Source: an uncultured Gammaproteobacteria bacterium (lineage in GTDB: Bacteria; Pseudomonadota; Gammaproteobacteria; CAKMZV01). Taken from it: a DNA stretch of 52,518 bases. Shown here piece after piece: positions 1 through 8,858 of the stretch. Position numbers and translations under genes: made by a program. The stretch is taken from NCBI GenBank assembly GCA_929200535.1, contig CAKMZV010000014.1:1-52518 (forward strand). Direction: 5' to 3'. The first letter of the stretch is position 1; each line of letters opens with the position of its first letter. Below the pieces are notes generated by a model. That model ran no database searches, was not told the DNA's origin, and was given only the letters and a program-made list of their open reading frames with translations.

Positions 1-2
1 AT

Positions 3-692
3 TATTTCCCCAATACGCCTTCTGAGTTTTTTTGGTCAGCCTCTCCCAGTGTTGATTACTACGCTTTTCGGGGTCATACTGATGCGGCGTGGTATATATA
101 CTTTGAAGATAATGGCTATAGTGGCTATAGCAGGCGCAGCAAATTCTATCGTATTCGCTTGGTGCGCTCAGATTTTTTGGCAACCGAGGGGGGGCAAGTG
201 GTGCCATCAGCAGTAGCAGGTCAAACAATTAAGACTTATATTCCTAATGAATGGCACGATAATCGTTATACGGTGCATCATAATGGCACGGTAACGGATA
301 ATAACACAGGCTTAATGTGGAAAGTGTGTAGTGAGAGGCAAAGCTGGAGCAAACAAAGTGATAATACTCCTTCTTGTGCTGGCCTCACGTCAGGAATTTT
401 TTGGAACAAGGCTTTAGAGTTGGCGACTAACCATACCTTTCCAGCAATCGATGGCTACAGCGATTGGCGCCTACCGAACATCAAAGAATTGGCATCTTTG
501 GTAGCATTAGACCGTGCTAATCCAAGCATTAATAGCACTATTTTCCCCAATACGCCTAGTAATAATTTTCAATCCTCTTCGCCCGCTGCGGATAACAATA
601 GATGGTTACTTCAATTCAATGTAGGCCATTATGAATCCAGCATTCGCAAAAACGAAGCACGTCGTGTTCGCTTGGTGCGCTTAGGTCGGTAA
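3..692 (+). CDS. DUF1566 (Lcl C-terminal-like) repeat protein, 3' part
   Basis: The reading frame is open from the left window edge, so the true start lies outside; the GTG at 159 is internal. The visible part holds the end of one DUF1566/Lcl-type domain (YFPNTPSEFFWSASPS ... RIRLVRS) and then a complete second one, with the typical NGTVTDNNTGLMWKVC, WRLPNIKELASL and RVRLVR motifs. The two copies are offset by 537 bp (179 codons). In other bacteria such domains occur at the C-terminus of secreted or surface proteins such as the Legionella collagen-like adhesin. The signal peptide is not in view. Surface adhesion is inferred from the family only. Confidence 0.8.
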   Translation, partial: YFPNTPSEFFWSASPSVDYYAFRGHTDAAWYIYFEDNGYSGYSRRSKFYRIRLVRSDFLATEGGQVVPSAVAGQTIKTYIPNEWHDNRYTVHHNGTVTDNNTGLMWKVCSERQSWSKQSDNTPSCAGLTSGIFWNKALELATNHTFPAIDGYSDWRLPNIKELASLVALDRANPSINSTIFPNTPSNNFQSSSPAADNNRWLLQFNVGHYESSIRKNEARRVRLVRLGR

Positions 693-737
693 TTTTTTCT
701 TTTTTTATCTTTGATATTATCGATAAAAGAGCTCTCA

Positions 738-962
738 GGCTCACAAACGGCTCCTCGGATGACAAAACGGGGGCTTCAAGGTCATACCAAACCGAGCAAC
801 CACCCCGCCACTTCGTGGCACCCCTCCACTGGAGGGGAATGACTCGTTCCCACTCCTTACTTGTTCCTTTTTCTGTCATTGCGAGGGAGTGTTTTTCAGC
901 GACCGTGGTAATCTTTTGGGGCAATTCTGTCAGCGAATTAGCTAACCTTTACAAAAGGTCTC
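738..962. repeat. GC-rich palindromic repeat island
   Basis: This non-coding stretch is clearly richer in G+C than its surroundings. It contains a short hairpin (GCCAC-TTC-GTGGC, 807-819) followed directly by a near-perfect palindrome (CCCCTCCA-C-TGGAGGGG, 821-837). A GTCATTGCGAGGGAGTG segment follows at about 876, resembling dispersed non-coding repeats of many bacteria. It ends in AAAAGGTCTC (953-962), which resembles the right end of the mobile elements elsewhere in the window. The short open frames across it look spurious. I infer an intergenic repeat or relic; no gene is supported. Confidence 0.5.
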
Positions 963-1095
963 AAATAGTGCAAATAAGAAATATTGATTTTAATAATTTT
1001 TTTTATTATTTTGGATATTTTTCTGTTAGAATATTTAATTGATGGTTATGCCGTGTGCGTTTTCATCAAATTAAATTTCAAGCTTAGGAGGAAGT

Positions 1096-1239
1096 TTGAA
1101 TCATTTTTGTGGTTCTTTTGGAAGTTTTTTACTTCGTTTCTTCTTAATTTTTATCATTCTCATTCTAATTTTTGTAGGAGGAAATTATGAGAAAGTCATT
1201 ACCCTTGTGGTATCGTACCCTTTATGGGGTATTTTCTAA
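1096..1239 (+). CDS. possible small hydrophobic leader peptide upstream of pstS-like gene
   Basis: A 47-codon frame starts with TTG four bases after a strong Shine-Dalgarno-like AGGAGG (1086-1091) and overlaps the first 53 bases of the PstS-like gene in another frame. The peptide has one very hydrophobic stretch ([18 protein letters not shown]). The ribosome-binding site and the overlap would suit a translationally coupled leader. The AT-rich composition and TTG start make chance equally plausible. Confidence 0.2.
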   Translation: MNHFCGSFGSFLLRFFLIFIILILIFVGGNYEKVITLVVSYPLWGIF

Positions 1240-2191
1240 AGCAGTTCTTTATGTTACTCTCTTTATTTTTTGTGTCCCTGTTTATGCGGCATTAGAGGTC
1301 GATAAAAATCTACCTTTGTATCAAAAAGTGCAGGGGGTTTCTGGCAAAGTTTCGAGTGTAGGGTCAGATACATTGGCTAATTTAGTCACTCTATGGGCTG
1401 AGGATTTTAAGCGTCTTTATCCCAATGTGAGTATTCAAATTCAGGCGGCAGGTTCTTCTACTGCCCCTCCAGCTTTGACTGAAGGAACATCGGATTTGGG
1501 TCCTATGAGTCGTAAGATGAAATCAAAGGAAATTAAATCATTTGAGGCAGTGCATGGTTACAAGGCTATTGCTATTCCTGTTGCCATAGATGCTCTTGCT
1601 ATTTATGTGCATAAGGATAATCCGATAGAGGGAATGAGCATCCCTACGGTTGATGCTATATTTTCAGCGACTCGTAAATGTGGGGCACCAAAGGATATTG
1701 TGCGATGGGGTGAGGCTGGAATTGGTGGTAGTTTAAGTAATCAAAGCATTCAAATTTTCGGCAGAAATTCGGTATCAGGAACTTATGGGTACTTTAAGAA
1801 AAAGGCACTTTGTAAAGGAGATTATAAAAACAACGTCAACGAACAGCCCGGTTCAGCTTCTGTGGTGCAATCAGTCACAAATTCTATAAACGGTATTGGA
1901 TATTCTGGTATTGGATATCGTACGGCAGGTGTAAAGTCAGTTCCTTTAAGTAAAAAAGATGGAAAACCTTTTGTTGAGGCAACTCCAGCTAATGCGGTTA
2001 AGGGAAGCTATCCGCTTGCACGTTTTCTTTATATTTATGTTAATAAAGCACCCAACGAAAAACTGCAACCTAAAGTTCATGAATTTGTCAAGATGATTCT
2101 TTCTCAGCGTGGTCAAAAAGTTGTTGTGAAGGATGGGTATATTCCTTTGCCAGCTAAGGTTGTCAAAAAAGTATTAACGAAATTGCAATAA
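1187..2191 (+). CDS. PstS-like phosphate ABC transporter substrate-binding protein
   Basis: A 334-residue secreted solute-binding protein. The N-terminus has a basic stretch and a hydrophobic signal peptide probably cleaved near VYAA (about residues 32-35). The mature part carries PstS-family signatures: [41 protein letters not shown] (phosphate-loop region) and [14 protein letters not shown]. The family binds phosphate in the periplasm for an ABC importer. The start follows AGGAGGAAATT, an excellent ribosome-binding site. No pstC, pstA, pstB or phoU lies next to it, and a terminator follows, so it is transcribed alone. It could serve a transporter elsewhere or act as a free phosphate-binding protein. 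Confidence 0.85.
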   Translation: MRKSLPLWYRTLYGVFSKAVLYVTLFIFCVPVYAALEVDKNLPLYQKVQGVSGKVSSVGSDTLANLVTLWAEDFKRLYPNVSIQIQAAGSSTAPPALTEGTSDLGPMSRKMKSKEIKSFEAVHGYKAIAIPVAIDALAIYVHKDNPIEGMSIPTVDAIFSATRKCGAPKDIVRWGEAGIGGSLSNQSIQIFGRNSVSGTYGYFKKKALCKGDYKNNVNEQPGSASVVQSVTNSINGIGYSGIGYRTAGVKSVPLSKKDGKPFVEATPANAVKGSYPLARFLYIYVNKAPNEKLQPKVHEFVKMILSQRGQKVVVKDGYIPLPAKVVKKVLTKLQ

Positions 2192-2253
2192 TTTCACAGA
2201 GTTTAGACTTGATTGGTCAAAGCTAATTGTGATTGACAGCAGTAAGTTAAAAC

Positions 2254-2287
2254 AAAAAAAGCAGGGCAAACGCCCTGCTTTTTTGTT
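2254..2287 (+). terminator. Rho-independent terminator after pstS-like gene
   Basis: A 7-bp GC-rich stem GCAGGGC / GCCCTGC with loop AAAC is preceded by an A-run and followed by a T-run, so the whole stem extends through A-T pairs. It separates the pstS-like gene from the riboswitch leader. Confidence 0.92.
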
Positions 2288-2294
2288 TTTTGCG

Positions 2295-2300
2295 TATAAT
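2295..2300 (+). promoter_or_regulatory. -10 box of the gcv leader promoter
   Basis: A perfect TATAAT lies ten bases before the first riboswitch stem, with TG two bases upstream of it. No convincing -35 is seen at the right distance, because that position falls in the preceding terminator. Transcription would start just inside the glycine aptamer, which fits well. Confidence 0.45.
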
Positions 2301-2309
2301 TATGTAATT

Positions 2310-2541
2310 GTGTGGTGGGAGAAAACAATCTAAATTTATAGCATTGTAACCGAAGGGGAAATCGCCCAGAAAACTCTCAGGTAAAAGGACTGCTACACTA
2401 TTTAAACCTCTGGAGAGCATCTTTAGATATTTTTTCTATGGTTGCACCGAAGGAGCAAGAATCGTTTTTTAGGTGATTTTTTGTTAATTCAAGAAATTTA
2501 ATCTTTATCGATTTCAATCTCTCAGGTTCCATGACAGAGTG
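2310..2541 (+). promoter_or_regulatory. Tandem glycine riboswitch (gcvT leader)
   Basis: Two glycine aptamers lie in series. The first (about 2310-2398) closes with GTGTGG / CTACAC and contains GGGAGA, ACCGAAGGGGAAATC and AACTCTCAGGTAAAAGGAC. The second (about 2407-2541) closes with CTCTG / CAGAG and contains GGAGAG, GCACCGAAGGAGCAAGAA and AATCTCTCAGGTTCCATGACAG. The linker between aptamers is short, as usual. The second aptamer has an enlarged AT-rich arm at about 2461-2515. Such switches usually turn on gcv genes when glycine binds. No strong intrinsic terminator lies between it and the ATG at 2591, so control of translation is possible. Confidence 0.93.
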
Positions 2542-2590
2542 GGCAAAATGATAATAGTATTTTTAATGGTTACATTTTGTTTATCGACTT

Positions 2591-3727
2591 ATGGAAAATT
2601 CACATTCAAACAGTATTTTAACAACGCCTTTATCAAAATTACATTTGTCTCAAGGGGCAAAGATGATAGAGTTTGCCGATTATTTAATGCCTTTGCAGTA
2701 CGAGGGTATTGTCGTAGAGCATTGTCACACTCGGACACATTGTAGCCTTTTTGATGTTTCTCATATGGGGCAGGCTTGGGTTGTGGGGGATGATTTTCAA
2801 GAAGTTGCCTTGGCTTTACAAGCTGTTATACCAGCAGATTTACTTTCTCTTACAGAAGGAAAAATGCGCTATACTACGTTGTTAAACGAACAAGGCGGAA
2901 TAATCGATGATTTGATTATTACTCGGTTGCCAGAAAATTTTGGGCATTCAGCTTTTTTTCATTTGGTGGTAAATGCTTCACGCAAGGTAGTCGATTATTC
3001 TTATCTAACTAAAGTATTCAAAGCACATAATTCACGAGCTAAGTTACATACCTTAGATAATTTTGCCGCTATTGCATTGCAAGGTCCTAAATCGCTTGAA
3101 ATACTTGTGAAATTAAATTCTTCTATTGCTGATATTGAGTTTATGAGGGCTCGTAGTATTGAGATATCGGGTATTGAATGTTGGATTAGTCGTTCCGGTT
3201 ATACTGGAGAAATTGGTTTTGAAATTGCTACAGAAAAAGATGATATTGAGAAATTAACTCAGCTTCTTTTAGATTTTGATGAGGTTAAAATGGCAGGTCT
3301 TGGGGCAAGAGATTCTTTGCGTCTTGAAGCTGGTTTACCTCTTTATGGTAACGATATGAATGATACTATTACGCCAGTAGAGGCAAATCTTAGTTTTGTT
3401 TTAAATAAAAAAAGACGAGAGAGTGCGGATTTTGCTGGGGCAGAAAAAATTATTAAGCAATTAAAGCAAGGTACCAAACAGTTGCGAGTGGGCTTGGATA
3501 TTGAAGGGCGGGCACCGTTGCGTCAGCGAGTTCAGATAATGCTTGAAGATAAGCAGGTTGGGGTGGTAACCTCAGGATGCTTTTCGCCGACATTGCAAAA
3601 ACCTATTGCTTGTGCCTATGTGGATTCAGATTATATTAATAGCAGTGGCTTAATGGCTACTGTGAGAGATAAAAAAATCCCCGTGAAAGTGGGGGGTTTA
3701 GTTTTTGTACCAACACGTTATAAATAA
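2591..3727 (+). CDS. gcvT: Aminomethyltransferase, glycine cleavage T protein
   Basis: A 378-residue T protein. It transfers the aminomethyl carbon from lipoyl-H protein to tetrahydrofolate, releasing ammonia and 5,10-methylene-THF. Recognisable motifs include CSLFDVSHMGQ, GGIIDDLIITRL, FAAIALQGPKS, SRSGYTGEIGFEI and GARDSLRLEAGLPLYGNDM. The length is normal. It is the first gene behind the tandem glycine riboswitch, and gcvH starts 9 bases after its stop. The chosen ATG precedes the conserved N-terminal folate-domain residues (LYEGIV-like). Confidence 0.95.
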   Translation: MENSHSNSILTTPLSKLHLSQGAKMIEFADYLMPLQYEGIVVEHCHTRTHCSLFDVSHMGQAWVVGDDFQEVALALQAVIPADLLSLTEGKMRYTTLLNEQGGIIDDLIITRLPENFGHSAFFHLVVNASRKVVDYSYLTKVFKAHNSRAKLHTLDNFAAIALQGPKSLEILVKLNSSIADIEFMRARSIEISGIECWISRSGYTGEIGFEIATEKDDIEKLTQLLLDFDEVKMAGLGARDSLRLEAGLPLYGNDMNDTITPVEANLSFVLNKKRRESADFAGAEKIIKQLKQGTKQLRVGLDIEGRAPLRQRVQIMLEDKQVGVVTSGCFSPTLQKPIACAYVDSDYINSSGLMATVRDKKIPVKVGGLVFVPTRYK

Positions 3728-3736
3728 GGAGATATT

Positions 3737-4108
3737 ATGACAACTTATTACGCCAAAACACACGAAAAATTAACAGTCGATGGTAGCACTGGAGTGTTAA
3801 CTATTTCTAATTATGCTATTGAGGAGCTTGGAGATATTGTTTATTTGGAACTTCCAAGCGTTGGTGATTCGATAGAGCAGGGGAAGGGTATTATTGTGAT
3901 TGAATCTGTTAAGGCGGCTTCTGATGTTTATGCTCCTGTGTCGGGTACCGTTTTAGAAGTAAACCAAGATGCAGAGGATGATCCCTCACTTATCAATCAA
4001 TTACAAGGTGATGATAATTGGCTAATTAAAATTGAACTATCTGATGATGCCAAACAACAGCTTGAGAGTTTGATGAGTGACGCCGATTATCAAGCGTCCA
4101 TAAGTTAA
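3737..4108 (+). CDS. gcvH: Glycine cleavage system H protein
   Basis: A 123-residue lipoyl carrier that shuttles the aminomethyl group between P, T and L proteins. The lipoylated lysine is K59 in IVIESVKAASDVYAP, and the GDIVYLELPSVGD hairpin is normal. The start follows AAGGAGATATT. It is the second gene of the gcv operon; gcvP begins 29 bases downstream. Confidence 0.96.
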   Translation: MTTYYAKTHEKLTVDGSTGVLTISNYAIEELGDIVYLELPSVGDSIEQGKGIIVIESVKAASDVYAPVSGTVLEVNQDAEDDPSLINQLQGDDNWLIKIELSDDAKQQLESLMSDADYQASIS

Positions 4109-4137
4109 TTGCGATAGTTTAGCAGGAGTAAAGAAAG

Positions 4138-6957
4138 ATGCATACAAATTACACCAGTCGGCATATTGGCTTATCTGAAGAGGATAAAAAAATAATGTTG
4201 GCAGATTTAGGGTTATCATCTATGGAACAGTTGATTGATAATGTAATCCCTCAAGATATTCGTTTTGAAAAAGGATTGGATATTCCAGAGGGTATTAATG
4301 AAAATTTTGCTATTGATCAGTTGCGTGCTACCTTTGCTAAGGTTGAGAATTCAATTTCTTTGATTGGGCAAGGGTATTATAACTGTCATACCCCTTCGGT
4401 TATCCGTAGGAATATGTTAGAAAATCCGGGGTGGTACACCTCATACACGCCTTATCAAGCAGAAATTAGCCAAGGGCGTTTGGAGATGTTATTTAATTTT
4501 CAGACCTTGGTAGCTGAATTAACCGGTCTGCCAATTGCTAATTCATCGTTATTGGATGAGGGTACGGCAATTGCTGAGGCAGTTGTTATTGCCGTTAATG
4601 CTCATAGAGGCAAACGCAATAAGGTGGTATCGTTAAATCCACTTTTTAGACAGAATTTGAATGTGCTAAAAACGCGTTGTCAGCATTTGAATATTGATTT
4701 GTTAAAATGTAAAAAACAGGATAAGAATACTCAAGTTGATGAACAAACTGCGGCAATTATTTTGCAGTACCCTGATCGCAATGGAGCACGCAATACTTAT
4801 CCCAAAATCATTGAACAGGCAAAAAAACACAAGGCATTGGTGATTGTAGTGGCAGACCCAATGGCATTGCTTTTAACCAAACCACCAGCACAATGGGGAG
4901 CGGATATTGTGGTTGGTAGTATGCAACGCTTTGGTATTCCTATGGGGAATGGCGGACCTCATGCGGCGTATATTGCAGTGACCGAAAAACTCACTCGCTT
5001 AGTTCCAGGGCGTATTGTTGGGCAGTCAATTGATGCCGATGGCAATCCGTCTTATCGTCTTGCTTTGCAAACAAGAGAGCAACATATCCGTAGGGAAAAA
5101 GCAAACTCAAATATATGCACAGCACAGGCTTTATTAGCCAATATGTCAGCAGCTTTTGCTATTTGGCATGGACCAGCAAGGTTATTACGCATTGCTCGCA
5201 GAATTCATAATTACACTAAAATTTTTGCCAAAACGATTGAAAAAAGTCTTGATTATAAGTTGGGCAATGAAGATTTTTTTGATACTTTATTGATTATCAC
5301 CAAAAGAAGGGCTCATAATTTACAGTCGTTGGCTGAGGATCAAAAAATATTAATTCGCTTTGTTGATAAGAATCGGATAACCGTGAGTTTCGATGAAACG
5401 ACTAATGAAAATACCTTGGGTAAATTAGCTAAAGTTTTTGATCTTGAGCTTGCCTCCATAGAGGAGGTGGATGAAGTCACCCTTGAGCAAGTACAGCAAA
5501 ATCGAGGCGATGAATTTCTATCGCAAGAAGTATTTAATCAATACCATAACGAAACTGCAATGATGCGTTATTTGCGGGAATTGGTGGATAAAGATTATGC
5601 TTTAGATAGGGGGATGATTCCCTTAGGGTCATGTACAATGAAGCTCAATGCTTCGGCAGAAATGTTACCCATTACGTGGTCTAAAGTTGCTAATCTCCAT
5701 CCGCTTTCGCCAGCTAAATATCATCAAGCTTATGATAGTATGATTAAGGATCTTGATAAGTGGTTATGCTCTATTACCGGTTTTAGTAAGGTAAGTTTTC
5801 AGCCTAATTCAGGTAGTCAAGGTGAATATGCTGGTTTGGTTGCGATAAAAGCTTATCATCAATCGCAAAATCAAGAATGTCGTACTATCTGTTTAATTCC
5901 CTCATCTGCCCATGGAACTAATCCGGCTTCGGCAAATATTGCAGGTTTAGATATTGTGGTGGTGGAGTGTGATAATCAGGGAAATGTTGATATTGATGAT
6001 TTGCAAAAAAAGGCTGAGCAGTATAGCGATAAATTAGCCGCTTTAATGATTACGTATCCTTCTACTCATGGGGTGTTTGAATTACAAATTAAAAAAATAT
6101 GTGAGATTATTCATAACAATGGTGGGCAAGTTTATCTTGATGGTGCTAATCTTAATGCGTTAGTCGGGTTGGCACGTCCTGCTGATATTGGGGCAGATGT
6201 ATGCCATATTAACCTTCATAAGACTTTTTGTATTCCTCATGGTGGTGGGGGTCCTGGGGTTGGACCCATTGGCGTGGCAGCTCATTTAAAGCCTTTTTTG
6301 CCGACACTTTATAATACTCCAGGTATAAGAATTTCGAGTGCTCCGTATGGTTCTGCTTCAATCTTACCCATTTCGTGGATGTATATTCGGATGTTAGGAA
6401 GAGATGGATTAAAAAATGCAACAGAATGTGCTATTTTAAGTGCGAATTATTTGGCAAAACATCTTAATGAAATTTTCCCTGTACTTTATACTGGAGAAAA
6501 AGGTTTTGTGGCTCATGAGTGTATTGTCGATACCAGAGATTGTAAACAAACAGCTGGGGTTAGTGTTGATGATATTGCTAAGCGTTTAATGGATTATGGA
6601 TTTCATGCTCCGACAATGTCATGGCCGGTGATTGGTACATTAATGATTGAACCGACAGAATCCGAACCTAAAAAAGAATTAGATCGTTTCATCAAGGCAA
6701 TGTGCCATATACAAGAAGAAATTAAACAAATTGAACAAGGGAAATGGCAACAAGATAATAATCCTCTTGTTAATGCACCACACACAATGGAAAAAGTTTT
6801 GAGTTCAAATTATGATTTTCCCTATTCAAGAGAAGTAGCCAGTGCGTTAGCTCACACTCAAGGGAATAAATATTGGCCACCTGTTTCCAGAGTAGATAAC
6901 GTATATGGAGATCGTAATCTCAGTTGCTCTTGTCCTCCGATGGATCAATATCGTTAG
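4138..6957 (+). CDS. gcvP: Glycine dehydrogenase (decarboxylating), P protein
   Basis: A 939-residue single-chain P protein, so the organism does not use the split gcvPA/gcvPB form. It decarboxylates glycine with pyridoxal phosphate and passes the aminomethyl group to GcvH. The PLP lysine is about K695 in NLHKTFCIPHGGGGPG, followed by the glycine-rich loop. The N-terminal half shows RHIG...LGLSSMEQLID and YTPYQAEISQGRLEML; the middle shows IPLGSCTMKLN. The start has AGGAG upstream. Its stop overlaps the stop of the convergent gltX, and no hairpin terminator lies between them. Confidence 0.96.
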   Translation: MHTNYTSRHIGLSEEDKKIMLADLGLSSMEQLIDNVIPQDIRFEKGLDIPEGINENFAIDQLRATFAKVENSISLIGQGYYNCHTPSVIRRNMLENPGWYTSYTPYQAEISQGRLEMLFNFQTLVAELTGLPIANSSLLDEGTAIAEAVVIAVNAHRGKRNKVVSLNPLFRQNLNVLKTRCQHLNIDLLKCKKQDKNTQVDEQTAAIILQYPDRNGARNTYPKIIEQAKKHKALVIVVADPMALLLTKPPAQWGADIVVGSMQRFGIPMGNGGPHAAYIAVTEKLTRLVPGRIVGQSIDADGNPSYRLALQTREQHIRREKANSNICTAQALLANMSAAFAIWHGPARLLRIARRIHNYTKIFAKTIEKSLDYKLGNEDFFDTLLIITKRRAHNLQSLAEDQKILIRFVDKNRITVSFDETTNENTLGKLAKVFDLELASIEEVDEVTLEQVQQNRGDEFLSQEVFNQYHNETAMMRYLRELVDKDYALDRGMIPLGSCTMKLNASAEMLPITWSKVANLHPLSPAKYHQAYDSMIKDLDKWLCSITGFSKVSFQPNSGSQGEYAGLVAIKAYHQSQNQECRTICLIPSSAHGTNPASANIAGLDIVVVECDNQGNVDIDDLQKKAEQYSDKLAALMITYPSTHGVFELQIKKICEIIHNNGGQVYLDGANLNALVGLARPADIGADVCHINLHKTFCIPHGGGGPGVGPIGVAAHLKPFLPTLYNTPGIRISSAPYGSASILPISWMYIRMLGRDGLKNATECAILSANYLAKHLNEIFPVLYTGEKGFVAHECIVDTRDCKQTAGVSVDDIAKRLMDYGFHAPTMSWPVIGTLMIEPTESEPKKELDRFIKAMCHIQEEIKQIEQGKWQQDNNPLVNAPHTMEKVLSSNYDFPYSREVASALAHTQGNKYWPPVSRVDNVYGDRNLSCSCPPMDQYR

Positions 6958-8363
6958 CTTTCTAAGGCGTGTTTGAGTCTTGAGAGGGTGAGTTCTTTGC
7001 CGAGAATAGTGGCAATTTTTGATATATCTGGGGTGTTTTTTTGGGCACTAAGTGCCACTCTGAAGGGCATACCGACTTGAAACATTTTTAGTTGTTTTTG
7101 TTTGCTGAATTCTTTGATGGTTTGCATTATTTTTTCTGCATTCCATTGACTTTCAGGGAGCTCTGTCAGTATTTGTTGTAGTGAGGTAAGGGTTTCTTTG
7201 TTCGGGGCAATATGCTCTTGGTGTATTTCTGTATGGTTTTCCCAGTGAGTTTGTTGGAATAAGAAAGCACTTTGTGCGGCAATTTCTTCTATAGTTTGGC
7301 AACGCTCACAGTAGAGTTCAACAATATCATTTAAATCAAGATTTTGCGAGTTTTGCAAATTAAGTTTATTTATATGTTGTTGATAATTTTCTGCAAGTTC
7401 ATTTGTAGGGGTACTACGTAGAATTTGCTGGTTAATCCATAGAAATTTATCTAAGTCGAATTTAGGGCTTGCTCGGTTAATAGCGGTGAGTTCGAAAAGA
7501 TTAATCATCTCATCAATGGTGAAAATTTCTTGATCGCCATGCGACCAGCCAAGCCTAATAAGATAATTGAGCACAGCCGTGGGTAGAAAGCCTTGTTGGC
7601 GATAATATCCTACGTCTGTCGCTCCGTGACGCTTAGAGAGCCTTTTCCCATCGTTTCCAAGTACCATTGGGCAGTGTGCAAATTGAGGAATAGGGGCGTT
7701 TAAAATATTGTAAAGATGGATTTGCCGTGAGGTGTTATTGAGGTGGTCATCTCCACGAATAATATGGGTAATTTGATTTTCTATATCATCAAGCACAACC
7801 GCAAAATTGTAAGTTGGTGAGCCATCGGAACGGATGATGATAAGGTCATCAAGTTCTTTGTTATTAACGATATTATCACCATAGACTAAATCTTTAAAAT
7901 GTATTTCTCCTTCAATCGGGGTTTTGAGGCGAATCACACAGTTTTCTTTATTTGATGGGCTAAGACTGCGTTGGCGACATTTGCGATCGTATTGAGGTTT
8001 GAGGTTTTGTGCTTTTTGTGAGGTGCGTAATTCATCGAGGCGTTGTTCATCACAATCACAGTAGTAGGCTTTTCCTTGACTGACTAATTGTTCGGCAACT
8101 TGACGGTAGCGTTCCAGTCGATGGCTTTGAAAAATAGGCTCATTGGTAGGCGTAATGCCGAGCCATTTAAGATTGCGAAGGATTGCTTGGGTTGATTCTT
8201 GAGTGGAGCGCTGTGTATCCGTATCTTCTATTCTGAGGATAAATTCGCCTTGATGTTTTTTGGCATATAACCATGAAAAAAGAGCAGTTCTAACGCCTCC
8301 TATATGTAAATTGCCCGTTGGGCTTGGGGCAAAACGGGTACGAACTTTGGGGTTGTTAGGCAC
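6954..8363 (-). CDS. gltX: Glutamyl-tRNA synthetase
   Basis: A 469-residue class I synthetase that charges tRNA-Glu. The HIGH-type motif is PSPTGNLHIGG (HIGG at residues 20-23). The KMSKS-type motif is KRLSKRHGA near residues 240-246. A CDC...KC arrangement near residue 100 resembles the GluRS zinc-binding insert. The length is as expected. It is the last gene of the minus-strand run from yajC, six bases after greA. The final four bases overlap gcvP. Confidence 0.95.
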   Translation of the reverse strand: MPNNPKVRTRFAPSPTGNLHIGGVRTALFSWLYAKKHQGEFILRIEDTDTQRSTQESTQAILRNLKWLGITPTNEPIFQSHRLERYRQVAEQLVSQGKAYYCDCDEQRLDELRTSQKAQNLKPQYDRKCRQRSLSPSNKENCVIRLKTPIEGEIHFKDLVYGDNIVNNKELDDLIIIRSDGSPTYNFAVVLDDIENQITHIIRGDDHLNNTSRQIHLYNILNAPIPQFAHCPMVLGNDGKRLSKRHGATDVGYYRQQGFLPTAVLNYLIRLGWSHGDQEIFTIDEMINLFELTAINRASPKFDLDKFLWINQQILRSTPTNELAENYQQHINKLNLQNSQNLDLNDIVELYCERCQTIEEIAAQSAFLFQQTHWENHTEIHQEHIAPNKETLTSLQQILTELPESQWNAEKIMQTIKEFSKQKQLKMFQVGMPFRVALSAQKNTPDISKIATILGKELTLSRLKHALES

Positions 8364-8369
8364 TTTACT

Positions 8370-8846
8370 CTAATAGCTAACGTCTTGAATAAGGTATTCT
8401 AAATCACCGCCGGGTGCATTGACAATGGTGGAATCACCCTTATTTTTACCGATTAATGCACGAGCGATAGGGGAGGTGACTGAAATATAGTTTTCTCCAA
8501 GATCGGTTTCATATTGACCGACAATGCGATAATTAGCTTCGGTGTTATCAGCGAGGTTAAGTAGTTTAATATAGGCACCAAAAACGACTTTATCACCGAC
8601 GTTAAGAGAGGATGTATCAATTTCTTGTGATAGTGAGAGCACACTTTCTATTTCTGTAATTCTGCCTTCGGTGAAACTTTGTTGTTCTCGGGCAGCATGA
8701 TATTCAGCATTTTCTTTAAGGTCGCCATGTGCACGAGCTTCAGCAATGGCTTCAATGATTTTTGGACGTTTGATGGATTTGAGTTCTTCTAATTCCGTGC
8801 GTAGTTTTTTTACGCCTTCAGAAGTCATAGGAATGCGATCTGACAT
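8370..8846 (-). CDS. greA: Transcription elongation factor GreA
   Basis: A 158-residue factor that enters the RNA polymerase secondary channel and stimulates cleavage of backtracked transcripts. The N-terminal coiled coil carries the tip motif [16 protein letters not shown] (residues 41-56), including the acidic D42 and E45. The FKBP-like C-terminal domain ends in [12 protein letters not shown]. It lies 12 bases after secF and 6 before gltX. Placing greA behind secDF is less common than the tgt-yajC-secDF order. Confidence 0.96.
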   Translation of the reverse strand: MSDRIPMTSEGVKKLRTELEELKSIKRPKIIEAIAEARAHGDLKENAEYHAAREQQSFTEGRITEIESVLSLSQEIDTSSLNVGDKVVFGAYIKLLNLADNTEANYRIVGQYETDLGENYISVTSPIARALIGKNKGDSTIVNAPGGDLEYLIQDVSY

Positions 8847-8858
8847 AATTCTTACTAT

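Noticed and set aside
616-924. Minus-strand 102-codon frame across the GC-rich palindromes
   Set aside because: It overlaps the end of the DUF1566 gene and the hairpins, and the sequence has no protein-family character.
984-1190. Plus-strand 68-codon frame rich in F, I and L
   Set aside because: It reflects AT-rich intergenic sequence; there is no ribosome-binding site and it ends at the start of the pstS-like gene.
2539-2745. Open frame starting in the riboswitch
   Set aside because: It overlaps gcvT in another frame and the conserved GcvT sequence wins.
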